7,949 nucleotides of DNA from assembly GCA_036264235.1 (NCBI GenBank), contig DATARH010000018.1, positions 1 through 7,949 of the forward strand. The letters run 5' to 3'. This DNA is from DATARH01 sp036264235. GTDB lineage: Bacteria > Pseudomonadota > Alphaproteobacteria > ATCC43930 > CGMCC-115725. A model generated the notes under the pieces. It saw nothing but the letters and a program-made list of their open reading frames with translations, made no database searches and was not told the DNA's origin. A program made the translations under genes and the position numbers. Positions 1 through 6,233 of the stretch are shown here, piece by piece; positions within the stretch are counted from its first letter, which is position 1; every line of letters begins with the position of its first letter.

Positions 1-708
1 GCCGCGCAACTGCGCGGTCAGGCGCAAGACCTCGCCACTCTTGTTTTTGCTGTAGTCGGCCAGCGCCCGGTGCCCGCCGGCGGCATACACCGCGATCGCG
101 CCGAGCAGCTCCTTAAGTCGGTCGGCGCTCGCCAAATCGAAACTCAGATAGGCGCCGCGCGACAGCTTCGCGATCTGCTGGAAGGCATTCGCCGCCACCG
201 CGTCGCGGCCTTCGTGAAAGACGAACACCGGCACACCGAGCAGCCCGAGTTCACCGGCCAACTGACAGAGTCGGTCGACGCTCTCCTCCATTGCGTCGCC
301 GACAAAGACTAGGGCGCCGACCCGTTCCTTCCGGGCTTCGGCGATCGCGTGGTCGAGCACCCGCTCGATCTGCGTCTCGCCGCCGAGGCACGACACCGAC
401 CGCATCGCCCGGTGCAGGTCGCCGGCATTCGCCATCCAGCGGCTCGCCTTGCACTCGTTGAAGCCGCGGTAGAACATCAGCTTGACGTCGAGCCCGCCGA
501 GCGCGGCGGTCGCCTCGAACATCTCGCCCTGGATGCGGCAGGCGCGGTCCCAGCTCGGCTGCCGGCTGGCGGTGGCGTCGAGCGCAAAGATCAGCCGGCC
601 ACGCCCGCCCGACGGCCGCGCCGCCGGCATCCGCCGCACCTGATCGAGGAACGCATCGACCTCGGCCGAGCGTGGTTCCGCGGGCAGCTGTTTCTTGTCG
701 TCGCTCAT
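1..708 (-). CDS. VWA domain protein, C-terminus cut by window edge
   Basis: Translating the minus strand from ATG at 706-708 gives 236 residues with no stop; the gene continues past the left edge. The protein begins MSDDKKQLPAEPRS and has no signal peptide or membrane segment, so it is probably cytoplasmic. A von Willebrand A-type fold is indicated by a hydrophobic strand ending in DATAS (residues 44-48), a DxTxS variant of the metal-binding MIDAS motif. T112 in GGET and D138 in VFVGDAMEES sit where the other two MIDAS ligands are expected. VWA proteins of this kind usually act as metal-dependent protein-binding or assembly factors, sometimes helping to activate metalloenzymes. The start overlaps the stop of the molybdopterin oxidoreductase gene as ATGA, so the two are probably translated together. 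Its partner and exact function are not recognisable from sequence. The family call is firm; any role in maturing the neighbour is inference. Confidence 0.85.
   Translation of the reverse strand, partial: MSDDKKQLPAEPRSAEVDAFLDQVRRMPAARPSGGRGRLIFALDATASRQPSWDRACRIQGEMFEATAALGGLDVKLMFYRGFNECKASRWMANAGDLHRAMRSVSCLGGETQIERVLDHAIAEARKERVGALVFVGDAMEESVDRLCQLAGELGLLGVPVFVFHEGRDAVAANAFQQIAKLSRGAYLSFDLASADRLKELLGAIAVYAAGGHRALADYSKNKSGEVLRLTAQLRG
705..708 (-). other. ATGA stop/start overlap (translational coupling)
   Basis: On the minus strand the TGA stop of the molybdopterin oxidoreductase (705-707) overlaps the ATG of the VWA gene (706-708). Such four-base overlaps normally mark co-transcribed genes whose translation is coupled. 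No strong Shine-Dalgarno sequence for the VWA gene stands out upstream, which fits re-initiation. Confidence 0.8.
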
Positions 709-2786
709 GCCGGGCGCAGCCACACCGAGGTGTCGTGAAACACCGCACCGCCCCGCGGCAGGCCGGGATCGGCGCTGGTTAGCAGGTTGATGCCGATACC
801 TTCCTCGAAGGCGCGGTTTGGCCACAACCCCTCGGCGACGATCGTCCGCGGCTGCAACCCGTCGAAGGACCGGGCGTGCAGCACGACACTGCCCTTGCCG
901 TTTCCGAGGCGGATGCGGTCGCCGTCGCCGAGACCGAGCGCGGCCAGGCTCTCTGGATGCACCAGCGCCGTCGGCCGCCCCTCCCGCGCTATGCCGGCCG
1001 GGATGTTGTTGAAGCTGGTGTTGAGGAACGAGCGCGACGGCGCCGCGATCAGTCGGTACGGCCGCGCCGGGTCGCCGTCGTCTGTCACCGCGGCATGATC
1101 GGGGAAAGCAGAGAGGGCGGTGTGGTGCGGCCCGATCGCGGCCCAGTTGGCGCGGAAATGGAATCTCCTGTCGCGGTGACCGAAGCCGTCGAGGAAATGG
1201 CCGCGGTCGAAACCGGGCCAGCAATCGAGCCAGACACCGTTCTCGAACTCTTCGGGCGGCGGCAGTTTGCTCCGCCGCAATGTCTCCTCGATGACCTCCC
1301 AGGCGGTCATGTCGAAGCCGGGATGACTGCCGCCGAGGCGTTTCCCGAGCTCGCGCAACACATCGTGGTTGGAGCGGCATTCCGCATGCGGCGGTAGCAC
1401 GGCTCGGCCGATCTGCAGGAAGTGATGACCGCCGGCGGTGTAGAGGTCGTCATGTTCGAGAAAGGTCGTCGCCGGCAGCACGATATCGGCCATCGTCGCG
1501 GTCTCGGTCATGAACTGTTCGTGCACGCAGACGAACAGATCGTCGCGGGCGAAGCCTTGGTGCACCAGGCCGGACTCGGGCGACACCACCATCGGGTTGG
1601 TGTTCTGGATCAGCAGCGCCGTCACCGGCGGCCCTTCGCCGAGGTCGCCCTTGTCACCGGCAAGGATCGGCCCGATCCGCGACTGGTCGAGGATGCGGGT
1701 CCGGTGATCGACGACATCGAGGCCTTCGAGCAGCGTGCGGTCGAGCCCGAAGCCTTGGTGGTTCGAGTAATGCGCGCCGCCGCCCTCGTATTGCCAGGCG
1801 CCGGTGACCGACGGCAGGCACGTCACCGCATGCATCTGCGCCGCGCCGTTGCGCGAGCGCGAAAAGCCGTAACCGACCCGGATGAAGCTGCGTTTTGCCT
1901 GTCCGTACAGCCGCGCGAATTCGACAATCCGGTCGGCGTCGATCCCGGTGACACTCGCCGCCCATTCCGGCGTGCGGTCCCGCAGATGCGCTTCCAGCCC
2001 GGCGGGGTCGTCGGTGTAATTCGCCATATAGGCGCGGTCGGCGTAGCCCTCGGCGAACAGCACATGCATGACGGCGCAGGCGAGCGCGCCGTCGGTCCCG
2101 GGGAGTGGCGCCAGGTGCAAATCGGCGACCTCTGCGGTGCCGGTGCGGTACGGGTCGATGACGACGAGCCTGGCGCCGCGGCCGTGCCGCGCCTCGGCGA
2201 CGTGCTTCATGACATTGATCTGGGTCGAGACCGGGTTGCCGCCCCAGACCACGACGAGATCGGCCTTGGCGATCTCGCGGCCATCGACCCCGCGCATCGC
2301 GCCGACCCCGGCGAACCAGCCGGCATCGGTCAGCGCGTTGCAGATCGTCGAATGCTGTCGCGAATAGCGCAGCACGTGGCGGAACCGCTCGATGCAGTCG
2401 CGCTGCACCCGCCCCATGGTGCCGGCATAGAAATGCGGCCACACGGTTTCGCTGCCGTGGCCTTGCGTCGAAAGCGCGAGGCGTTCGGCCACCGTGTCGA
2501 GCGCGTCGTCCCAGGAGATCGGCTGGAAGGCGGCGCGGCCGACGCCTTTGTCGCCGACCCGCCGCAGCGGCACCGAAAGCCGGTCCGGGTGGTGCTGGCG
2601 GTCGCGGTAGCCGGCGACCTTGGCGCAGACGATGCCGCGCGTATAGGACTGGCCCGCGGCGCCGCGTACCCGGCCGATTTGCGTGCCCCCGGGTTCCCCC
2701 GGGGCAGGCTTGATGCGCTCGATTTCGAGCGCGCAACAGCTCGGGCAATCATGCGGACAGACGCTGTAAACGGTATCGAACGGCAC
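705..2786 (-). CDS. Molybdopterin-dependent oxidoreductase with [4Fe-4S] cluster
   Basis: A member of the DMSO reductase / formate dehydrogenase superfamily, 693 residues from the chosen GTG start. The N-terminal CPHDCPSCC gives cluster ligands C10, C14 and C18; the fourth is C54 in GIVCAK. C149 in STICNAL aligns by context with the cysteine that ligates Mo in NapA-type enzymes (RLCMAS), so it is the likely metal ligand. VVWGGNP and VVIDPYRTGTA are typical cofactor-binding segments. The molybdopterin-dinucleotide domain is roughly residues 576-693. No twin-arginine signal is seen, so a cytoplasmic enzyme is expected; its substrate is unknown and no electron-transfer subunit is adjacent. Start: the only upstream ATG (2918) lies inside the response regulator gene, and no in-frame ATG precedes the Fe-S motif. 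GTG at 2784-2786 puts the motif at the usual place, though its ribosome site is weak; an ATT further upstream is possible. It follows the regulator by 70 bases and overlaps the VWA gene. Confidence 0.9.
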   Translation of the reverse strand: MPFDTVYSVCPHDCPSCCALEIERIKPAPGEPGGTQIGRVRGAAGQSYTRGIVCAKVAGYRDRQHHPDRLSVPLRRVGDKGVGRAAFQPISWDDALDTVAERLALSTQGHGSETVWPHFYAGTMGRVQRDCIERFRHVLRYSRQHSTICNALTDAGWFAGVGAMRGVDGREIAKADLVVVWGGNPVSTQINVMKHVAEARHGRGARLVVIDPYRTGTAEVADLHLAPLPGTDGALACAVMHVLFAEGYADRAYMANYTDDPAGLEAHLRDRTPEWAASVTGIDADRIVEFARLYGQAKRSFIRVGYGFSRSRNGAAQMHAVTCLPSVTGAWQYEGGGAHYSNHQGFGLDRTLLEGLDVVDHRTRILDQSRIGPILAGDKGDLGEGPPVTALLIQNTNPMVVSPESGLVHQGFARDDLFVCVHEQFMTETATMADIVLPATTFLEHDDLYTAGGHHFLQIGRAVLPPHAECRSNHDVLRELGKRLGGSHPGFDMTAWEVIEETLRRSKLPPPEEFENGVWLDCWPGFDRGHFLDGFGHRDRRFHFRANWAAIGPHHTALSAFPDHAAVTDDGDPARPYRLIAAPSRSFLNTSFNNIPAGIAREGRPTALVHPESLAALGLGDGDRIRLGNGKGSVVLHARSFDGLQPRTIVAEGLWPNRAFEEGIGINLLTSADPGLPRGGAVFHDTSVWLRPA
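2684..2706. repeat. GC-rich inverted repeat inside the oxidoreductase gene
   Basis: Arms 2684-2693 and 2697-2706 pair at nine of ten positions (one C-C mismatch) around a three-base loop (TTC). It lies in the coding sequence between the third and fourth cluster cysteines and encodes the Pro/Gly-rich stretch PAPGEPGGT. The gap between those cysteines is 35 residues, against 27 recalled for NapA, so the palindrome may be a small inserted element. It lies about 80 bases into the gene, where an mRNA hairpin could affect expression. Origin and effect are inference. Confidence 0.6.
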
Positions 2787-2856
2787 GGGCGGGCTCTGAG
2801 TGACGGTCGCCCCGAGAATACAGGGCGGACCCTTACCGGTCGATAAGTGGCGGAAG

Positions 2857-3222
2857 CTAGTGCCCGTTCCGCGCCGAATGGCCCTGCAACACGCGCTCAA
2901 CCGCCTGCAGCAATTCATGCGGCCGCACCGGCTTCAGCAGATACTCGAAGCGCTCGAGCTGTTCGCGCGGCAAGTCGAACGCATAGCCGGTGATGATCAG
3001 CGCTTTTGAGCCGTTCTCCTCGGCCTGTGCCGCGACTTGCATCCCGGTCCCGTCGGGAAGCCTGCCGTCGGCGATCACCAGGTCGTAGGTTTGCGCCGAG
3101 AGCAGCGCCAGCCCGCCGGCAACGGTCTCGGTGACATCGACGTCATGCTGGGCCCCCACCAGAACATGCTCCAGCAATGGCCTCAGGTCGGGATCGTCTT
3201 CGACAACCAGGATCCGGCTCAT
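2857..3222 (-). CDS. Single-domain response regulator (CheY-like receiver)
   Basis: A 121-residue stand-alone receiver domain with no output domain. All signature residues are present: acidic pair E8/D9/D10 in ILVVEDDPD, phospho-acceptor D52 in DLVIADGRLPDG, T78 in LIITGYA, the aromatic switch residue Y94 and K97 in YLLKPVRP. It should be phosphorylated by a histidine kinase or phosphotransferase and signal by protein-protein contact rather than by binding DNA. ATG at 3220-3222 is chosen because GGAAG lies eight bases upstream; an in-frame TTG at 3235-3237 would add five residues but destroys that ribosome site. A perfect EcfG-type promoter lies about 85 bases upstream, suggesting induction in the general stress response, where single-domain receivers are known players in alphaproteobacteria. 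The molybdoenzyme gene follows 70 bases downstream. The cognate kinase is not in the window. Confidence 0.93.
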   Translation of the reverse strand: MSRILVVEDDPDLRPLLEHVLVGAQHDVDVTETVAGGLALLSAQTYDLVIADGRLPDGTGMQVAAQAEENGSKALIITGYAFDLPREQLERFEYLLKPVRPHELLQAVERVLQGHSARNGH

Positions 3223-3230
3223 CGACACCG

Positions 3231-3235
3231 CTTCC
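3231..3235 (-). promoter_or_regulatory. Ribosome binding site of the response regulator
   Basis: The minus strand reads GGAAG eight bases before ATG 3222. This decides the start in favour of that ATG over the in-frame TTG at 3237, whose codon overlaps the site itself. Confidence 0.65.
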
Positions 3236-3306
3236 AAAGATTTCCGTCCGTTACGTTTGCTACCCCCCGGTTAATGGCTGGGCGCAAATTCACGGAACTG
3301 GCGACA

Positions 3307-3331
3307 AACGGTAACAATTGAGGGCGGTTCC
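3307..3331 (-). promoter_or_regulatory. Sigma-EcfG (general stress) promoter motif
   Basis: On the minus strand GGAAC (3331-3327) is followed after exactly 16 bases by CGTT (3310-3307). This matches the GGAAC-N16/17-CGTT consensus known for EcfG/SigT/RpoE2 sigma factors of alphaproteobacteria. It points at the response regulator, with a predicted transcript start near 3300 and a leader of roughly 75 bases. The -35 element lies in a small inverted repeat, GCGG-TT-CCGC (3325-3334). The motif match is direct; activity is inferred. Confidence 0.7.
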
Positions 3332-3346
3332 GCGACGATTTAGGGT
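3318..3346 (+). promoter_or_regulatory. Possible sigma-70-type promoter for the acyl-CoA dehydrogenase operon
   Basis: TTGAGG (3318-3323) and TAGGGT (3341-3346) are separated by 17 bases and point towards the acyl-CoA dehydrogenase. The -35 box starts with TTGA, but the -10 box is poor (three of six matches). It overlaps the divergent EcfG motif, so the two polymerases could compete. This is a weak call made mostly because of position. Confidence 0.3.
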
Positions 3347-3382
3347 AAGGACGAGGCGCCACAGTTTCTGTTGAGCAAGAGT

Positions 3383-4549
3383 ATGACCTTCGCGCTGACG
3401 GCAGACCAGCAGGGCATCCGCGACGCCGTGTCGCGCCTGTGCCAGCGCTTCGGCGACGATTACTGGCTGAGGAAGGACACCGAAGGCAGCTTCCCGCACG
3501 AATTCCACCGGGCAATGGCCGAGGCGGGCTGGCTCGGCGTCGCGATGCCCGAAGCCTATGGCGGCAGCGGTCTCGGCATCACCGAAGCGGCGATCGTGAT
3601 GCAGGCGGTGGCGCAATCGGGCGCCGGGTTCAGCGGCGCCTCGGCCGTGCATATGAACATTTTCGGCCTCAACCCGATCGTCGTATTCGGCACCGACGAG
3701 CAGAAGCAGCGTTTTCTGCCGCCGCTGATCGCCGGCCGGGAAAAGGCTTGTTTCGCGGTAACCGAGCCGGATGTCGGCCTCGACACGACGCGGCTCAAGA
3801 CCCGGGCGGTGCGCGAGGGTAACGGATATGTGATCAGCGGCCGCAAAATCTGGACCTCGACCGCGCAGGTCACCGAGAAAATGCTGATCCTGACGCGCAC
3901 CGCCCCGATCGAGGAGGTGGCGCGGCCGTCGCAGGGAATGACGCTGTTCTACACCGACCTCGACCGGAGCACCGTCGAGGTCCGTGAAATCCCGAAAATG
4001 GGCCGGATGGCGGTCGATTCGAACCTGCTGTTCATCGATGGCCTCAAAGTCCCGGCCGAGGACCGTATCGGCGAGGAAGGCAAGGGCTTCCAATACATCC
4101 TGCACGGGATGAACCCGGAGCGCATCCTGATCGCCGCCGAGGCTGTCGGGCTCGGCCGCGCCGCCCTCGACCGTGCCGCCCGCTATGCCGGCGAACGCGT
4201 CGTGTTCGGCCGCCCGATCGGCCAGAACCAGGGCATCCAGCACCCGCTTGCCGAGCGTTGGATTGACTTGGAGGCGGCCGAGTTGCTGACCATGCGCGCC
4301 GCCGCCGCTTATGATGCCGGCGAGGAGGCCGGCGCCTTCGCCAACGCCGCCAAATATTTCGCTGCCGAGGCCGGGCACCGGGCCTGCGAGACGGCGGTGC
4401 TGACCCATGGCGGCATGGGCTATGCCCGCGAATACCATGTCGAGCGCTATTTCCGGGAAATCCAGATCGCCCGGATCGCGCCGGTCAGCCCGCAGCTGAT
4501 CCTGTCCTACATCGCCGAACGGGTGCTAGGCTTGCCGAAATCGTACTGA
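3383..4549 (+). CDS. Acyl-CoA dehydrogenase family flavoprotein
   Basis: A 388-residue FAD enzyme of normal family length, expected to introduce an alpha,beta double bond into an acyl-CoA in the cytoplasm and pass electrons to ETF. It shows the N-terminal helical domain (MTFALTADQQ onward), the flavin-binding beta segment AVTEPDVGLD with ISGRKIWTST, and the C-terminal helices with GERVVFGRPIGQNQ and THGGMGYAREY. The usual catalytic glutamate in a C-terminal YEGT-like motif is missing: the aligned stretch reads RIAPVSPQL, placing P367 there. E246 in NPERILIA aligns with the helix-G glutamate that is the base in isovaleryl-CoA and long-chain acyl-CoA dehydrogenases, so it may take over. The ending VLGLPKSY is, as I recall, shared by a subfamily of bacterial homologues. 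ATG 3383 is preferred on homology; TTG 3371 is possible, and neither has a good ribosome site. Substrate unknown. It leads a probable three-gene operon. Confidence 0.92.
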   Translation: MTFALTADQQGIRDAVSRLCQRFGDDYWLRKDTEGSFPHEFHRAMAEAGWLGVAMPEAYGGSGLGITEAAIVMQAVAQSGAGFSGASAVHMNIFGLNPIVVFGTDEQKQRFLPPLIAGREKACFAVTEPDVGLDTTRLKTRAVREGNGYVISGRKIWTSTAQVTEKMLILTRTAPIEEVARPSQGMTLFYTDLDRSTVEVREIPKMGRMAVDSNLLFIDGLKVPAEDRIGEEGKGFQYILHGMNPERILIAAEAVGLGRAALDRAARYAGERVVFGRPIGQNQGIQHPLAERWIDLEAAELLTMRAAAAYDAGEEAGAFANAAKYFAAEAGHRACETAVLTHGGMGYAREYHVERYFREIQIARIAPVSPQLILSYIAERVLGLPKSY

Positions 4550-4550
4550 G

Positions 4551-4559
4551 CGGGGGTGA
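4551..4559 (+). promoter_or_regulatory. Ribosome binding site of aspartate dehydrogenase
   Basis: The 11-base gap between the dehydrogenase stop (4547-4549) and ATG 4561 is almost entirely the purine-rich CGGGGGTGA. This supports the start and tight coupling to the upstream gene, although the spacing is short. Confidence 0.5.
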
Positions 4560-4560
4560 G

Positions 4561-5367
4561 ATGGTACAGCGCGTCGCGATCGCCGGCTTCGGTGCGATTG
4601 GCAAGGTTGTGGCGCAGCATCTCGATCGCGGCATCGAGGGTATGGAACTGGCCGCCGTGTCGGTGCGCGACACCACCCGCGCCGCAAAGGCGATGAGCGG
4701 TTTCTCGCGACCGGTGCCGGTGCTGCCGCTGTCGCAGCTCGGCGATGTGGCGGACATCGTCGTCGAATGCGCCCCGGCCGCGGTGTTGCGCGATCTCGCC
4801 GAGCCCGCGCTAGCGCAGGGCCGCACCGTCATCGTGCTGTCCTGCGGCGCGTTGCTCGACAATTTCAACCTCGTCGAATTGGCACGGCGGCAGGGCGGCC
4901 GCATCCTGGTACCGACCGGCGCGCTGCTCGGGCTCGACGCGGTGCAGGCTGCCGCGGTCGGCGAAATCTCGCGTGTCCAGATGATCACCCGCAAGCCGCC
5001 GAACGGGCTCGCCGGGGCACCCTACCTCGTCGAGAATGGCATCTCGGTCGAGCGGCTGAACCAGCCGAAGCGGGTGTTCTCCGGCACTGCCCGCGACGCG
5101 GCGCGGGGATTTCCGGCGAACGTCAATGTCGTCGCCGCGCTGGCCCTCGCCGGCATCGGACCGGACCGTACAATGATCGATATCTGGGCCGATCCCGGCG
5201 TCGACCGAAATCTGCACCGCATCGAGGTCGAGGCCGATTCCGTAAGCTTCACGCTCGAAATCGCCAACGTGCCAAGCGTCGAAAACCCCCGCACCGGCCG
5301 CTTGACCCCACTGTCGGTCGTGGCCCTGTTGCGCAAACTGTCGAGCCCCCTCGCGATCGGGACCTGA
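4561..5367 (+). CDS. nadX: L-aspartate dehydrogenase (NadX family)
   Basis: A 268-residue NAD(P)-dependent enzyme that oxidises L-aspartate to iminoaspartate, which hydrolyses to oxaloacetate and ammonia; the reverse reaction makes aspartate. The Rossmann motif GFGAIG (residues 9-14) follows directly after the start, which supports ATG 4561. ECAPAAV (69-75), SCGALLD (94-100) and PTGALLGLDA (118-127) match the aspartate dehydrogenase family. The C-terminal part has FPANVNVVAALALAG (184-198) and DPGVDRNLHRIEVE (211-224), containing H219, the likely catalytic histidine of the family. The length fits. In some organisms the enzyme feeds iminoaspartate to quinolinate synthase for NAD, but no nadA or nadC is present here. 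The operon with an acyl-CoA dehydrogenase and a hydrolase points rather to a catabolic or nitrogen role. The family is confident; the physiological role is open. Confidence 0.93.
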   Translation: MVQRVAIAGFGAIGKVVAQHLDRGIEGMELAAVSVRDTTRAAKAMSGFSRPVPVLPLSQLGDVADIVVECAPAAVLRDLAEPALAQGRTVIVLSCGALLDNFNLVELARRQGGRILVPTGALLGLDAVQAAAVGEISRVQMITRKPPNGLAGAPYLVENGISVERLNQPKRVFSGTARDAARGFPANVNVVAALALAGIGPDRTMIDIWADPGVDRNLHRIEVEADSVSFTLEIANVPSVENPRTGRLTPLSVVALLRKLSSPLAIGT

Positions 5368-5371
5368 TGCC

Positions 5372-6232
5372 ATGCTGTACCGCGGAATGGATCGCCCGCA
5401 GCTCGATGCCGCCTACGACAACCGGGCGGCGGTGGCGAATGTCGACGAGATCAAGGCCGATTGGTGGGAGCGCGGCGCCCGCATGCGGCGCGAGCATCCG
5501 CAGCACCTCGACCTGGCGTATGGCGAGGCGCCGCGCGAGCGGCTCGACCTGTTTCTTGCCGCGAACCCGAAGGCGCCGACCCTGGCCTTCATCCATGGCG
5601 GCTATTGGCAGTTCGCCGAAAGCGACAAGGAAAACTACACCTTCGTCGCCGAGGGCCTGCTGCCCAATGGCGTCAATCTCGCGATGATTGAATACACGCT
5701 GGCGCCGAGCGCCCGAATGGACCGCATCGTCGCGGAAGTCGCCCGCTCGATCGGCTGGCTGTCTGAACATCTCGCCGGCTACGGCGCCGATCCCGAGCGG
5801 ATTTATGTCTCGGGCCATTCGGCCGGCGGCCATCTGACCGCGACGACGATGACCCTGCCGGCGGTGCGCGGCGGGATCGCGATCAGCGGCATCTACGATT
5901 TGGAGCCGATCCGGCTCAATTATCTGAACGAGAAGCTCGGCCTCGACGAGGCCGAGGCGCGGCGCAACAGCCCGATGCTGCATTTCCCGCCGATGGCCGG
6001 GCCGCTCGTTGTCGCATATGGCACGCGGGAATTGCCGGAGCTGTGCCGCCAGTCGATCGACTACGCGCAGGCCTGGGTCGAGCGCGGCCTGCCCGGTCAC
6101 CTGCTGTCGGTCGATGGCACCGACCATTTCACGGTGCTGGAAGCCCTCGCCGATCCCAACGGCGTCCTGACCAGCGCCCTGCTCAAGTTAGTGGGTGTTT
6201 ATCCCCTCCGCCGCGCGGCGGGAGAGGGTTAG
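5372..6232 (+). CDS. Alpha/beta hydrolase, kynurenine-formamidase/esterase type
   Basis: A 286-residue serine hydrolase. HGGYW (75-79) forms the oxyanion hole and is typical of arylformamidase-like and related esterases. The nucleophile is S150 in GHSAGGHL, the histidine H252 in GTDHFTVLE, and the likely acid E220 in GTRELPE, where vertebrate formamidases use aspartate. There is no signal peptide, so it is cytoplasmic. Possible activities are hydrolysis of N-formylkynurenine or another formamide, amide or ester. No other kynurenine-pathway gene is visible, so tryptophan breakdown is not established. It starts four bases after the aspartate dehydrogenase stop, with GGGA upstream inside that gene, and is the last gene of the operon. 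The final dozen residues (GVYPLRRAAGEG) are encoded by a palindromic element and look like an added tail rather than part of the fold. The fold and triad are confident; the substrate is not. Confidence 0.9.
   Translation: MLYRGMDRPQLDAAYDNRAAVANVDEIKADWWERGARMRREHPQHLDLAYGEAPRERLDLFLAANPKAPTLAFIHGGYWQFAESDKENYTFVAEGLLPNGVNLAMIEYTLAPSARMDRIVAEVARSIGWLSEHLAGYGADPERIYVSGHSAGGHLTATTMTLPAVRGGIAISGIYDLEPIRLNYLNEKLGLDEAEARRNSPMLHFPPMAGPLVVAYGTRELPELCRQSIDYAQAWVERGLPGHLLSVDGTDHFTVLEALADPNGVLTSALLKLVGVYPLRRAAGEG
6203..6228. terminator. GC palindrome, likely bidirectional terminator or REP-like element
   Basis: A perfect 14-base palindrome (6208-6221) is flanked by CCCT and AGGG arms (6204-6207 and 6225-6228) that extend the stem past a three-base bulge. 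It sits at the point where the hydrolase gene meets the convergent DUF4189 gene (stop codons one base apart) and overlaps the end of the hydrolase reading frame. No strong T-run follows in either direction, so it may be a REP-like repeat or RNA-stabilising hairpin instead. Confidence 0.5.
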
Positions 6233-6233
6233 C

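Noticed and set aside
251..748. 165-codon minus-strand frame and a 129-codon plus-strand frame (349-738)
   Set aside because: Both are out of frame with the VWA gene, whose MIDAS residues are intact in the chosen frame.
1422..2846. 474-codon plus-strand open frame antisense to the molybdoenzyme
   Set aside because: The product is Arg/Gly/Ala/His-rich with no recognisable motif, and the opposite strand encodes a clear enzyme with cofactor ligands. It is a high-GC shadow.
2832..2847. Imperfect inverted repeat CTTACCGG/TCGATAAG between the response regulator and the molybdoenzyme, considered as operator or terminator
   Set aside because: Only six of eight pairs match, the loop would be tiny, and no T-run follows.
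2787..2918. ATG 2918 as start of the molybdoenzyme, adding 44 residues
   Set aside because: It would overlap the response regulator by 62 bases, and the added residues show no targeting signal or family similarity.
3290..4438. 382-codon minus-strand open frame antisense to the acyl-CoA dehydrogenase
   Set aside because: No family features; it mirrors a well-supported dehydrogenase.
5372..6232. Assignment of the hydrolase as a true kynurenine formamidase
   Set aside because: Motifs fit the superfamily, but no other tryptophan-catabolism gene is present and related esterases share HGGYW and GHSAGG, so only a type-level call is given.
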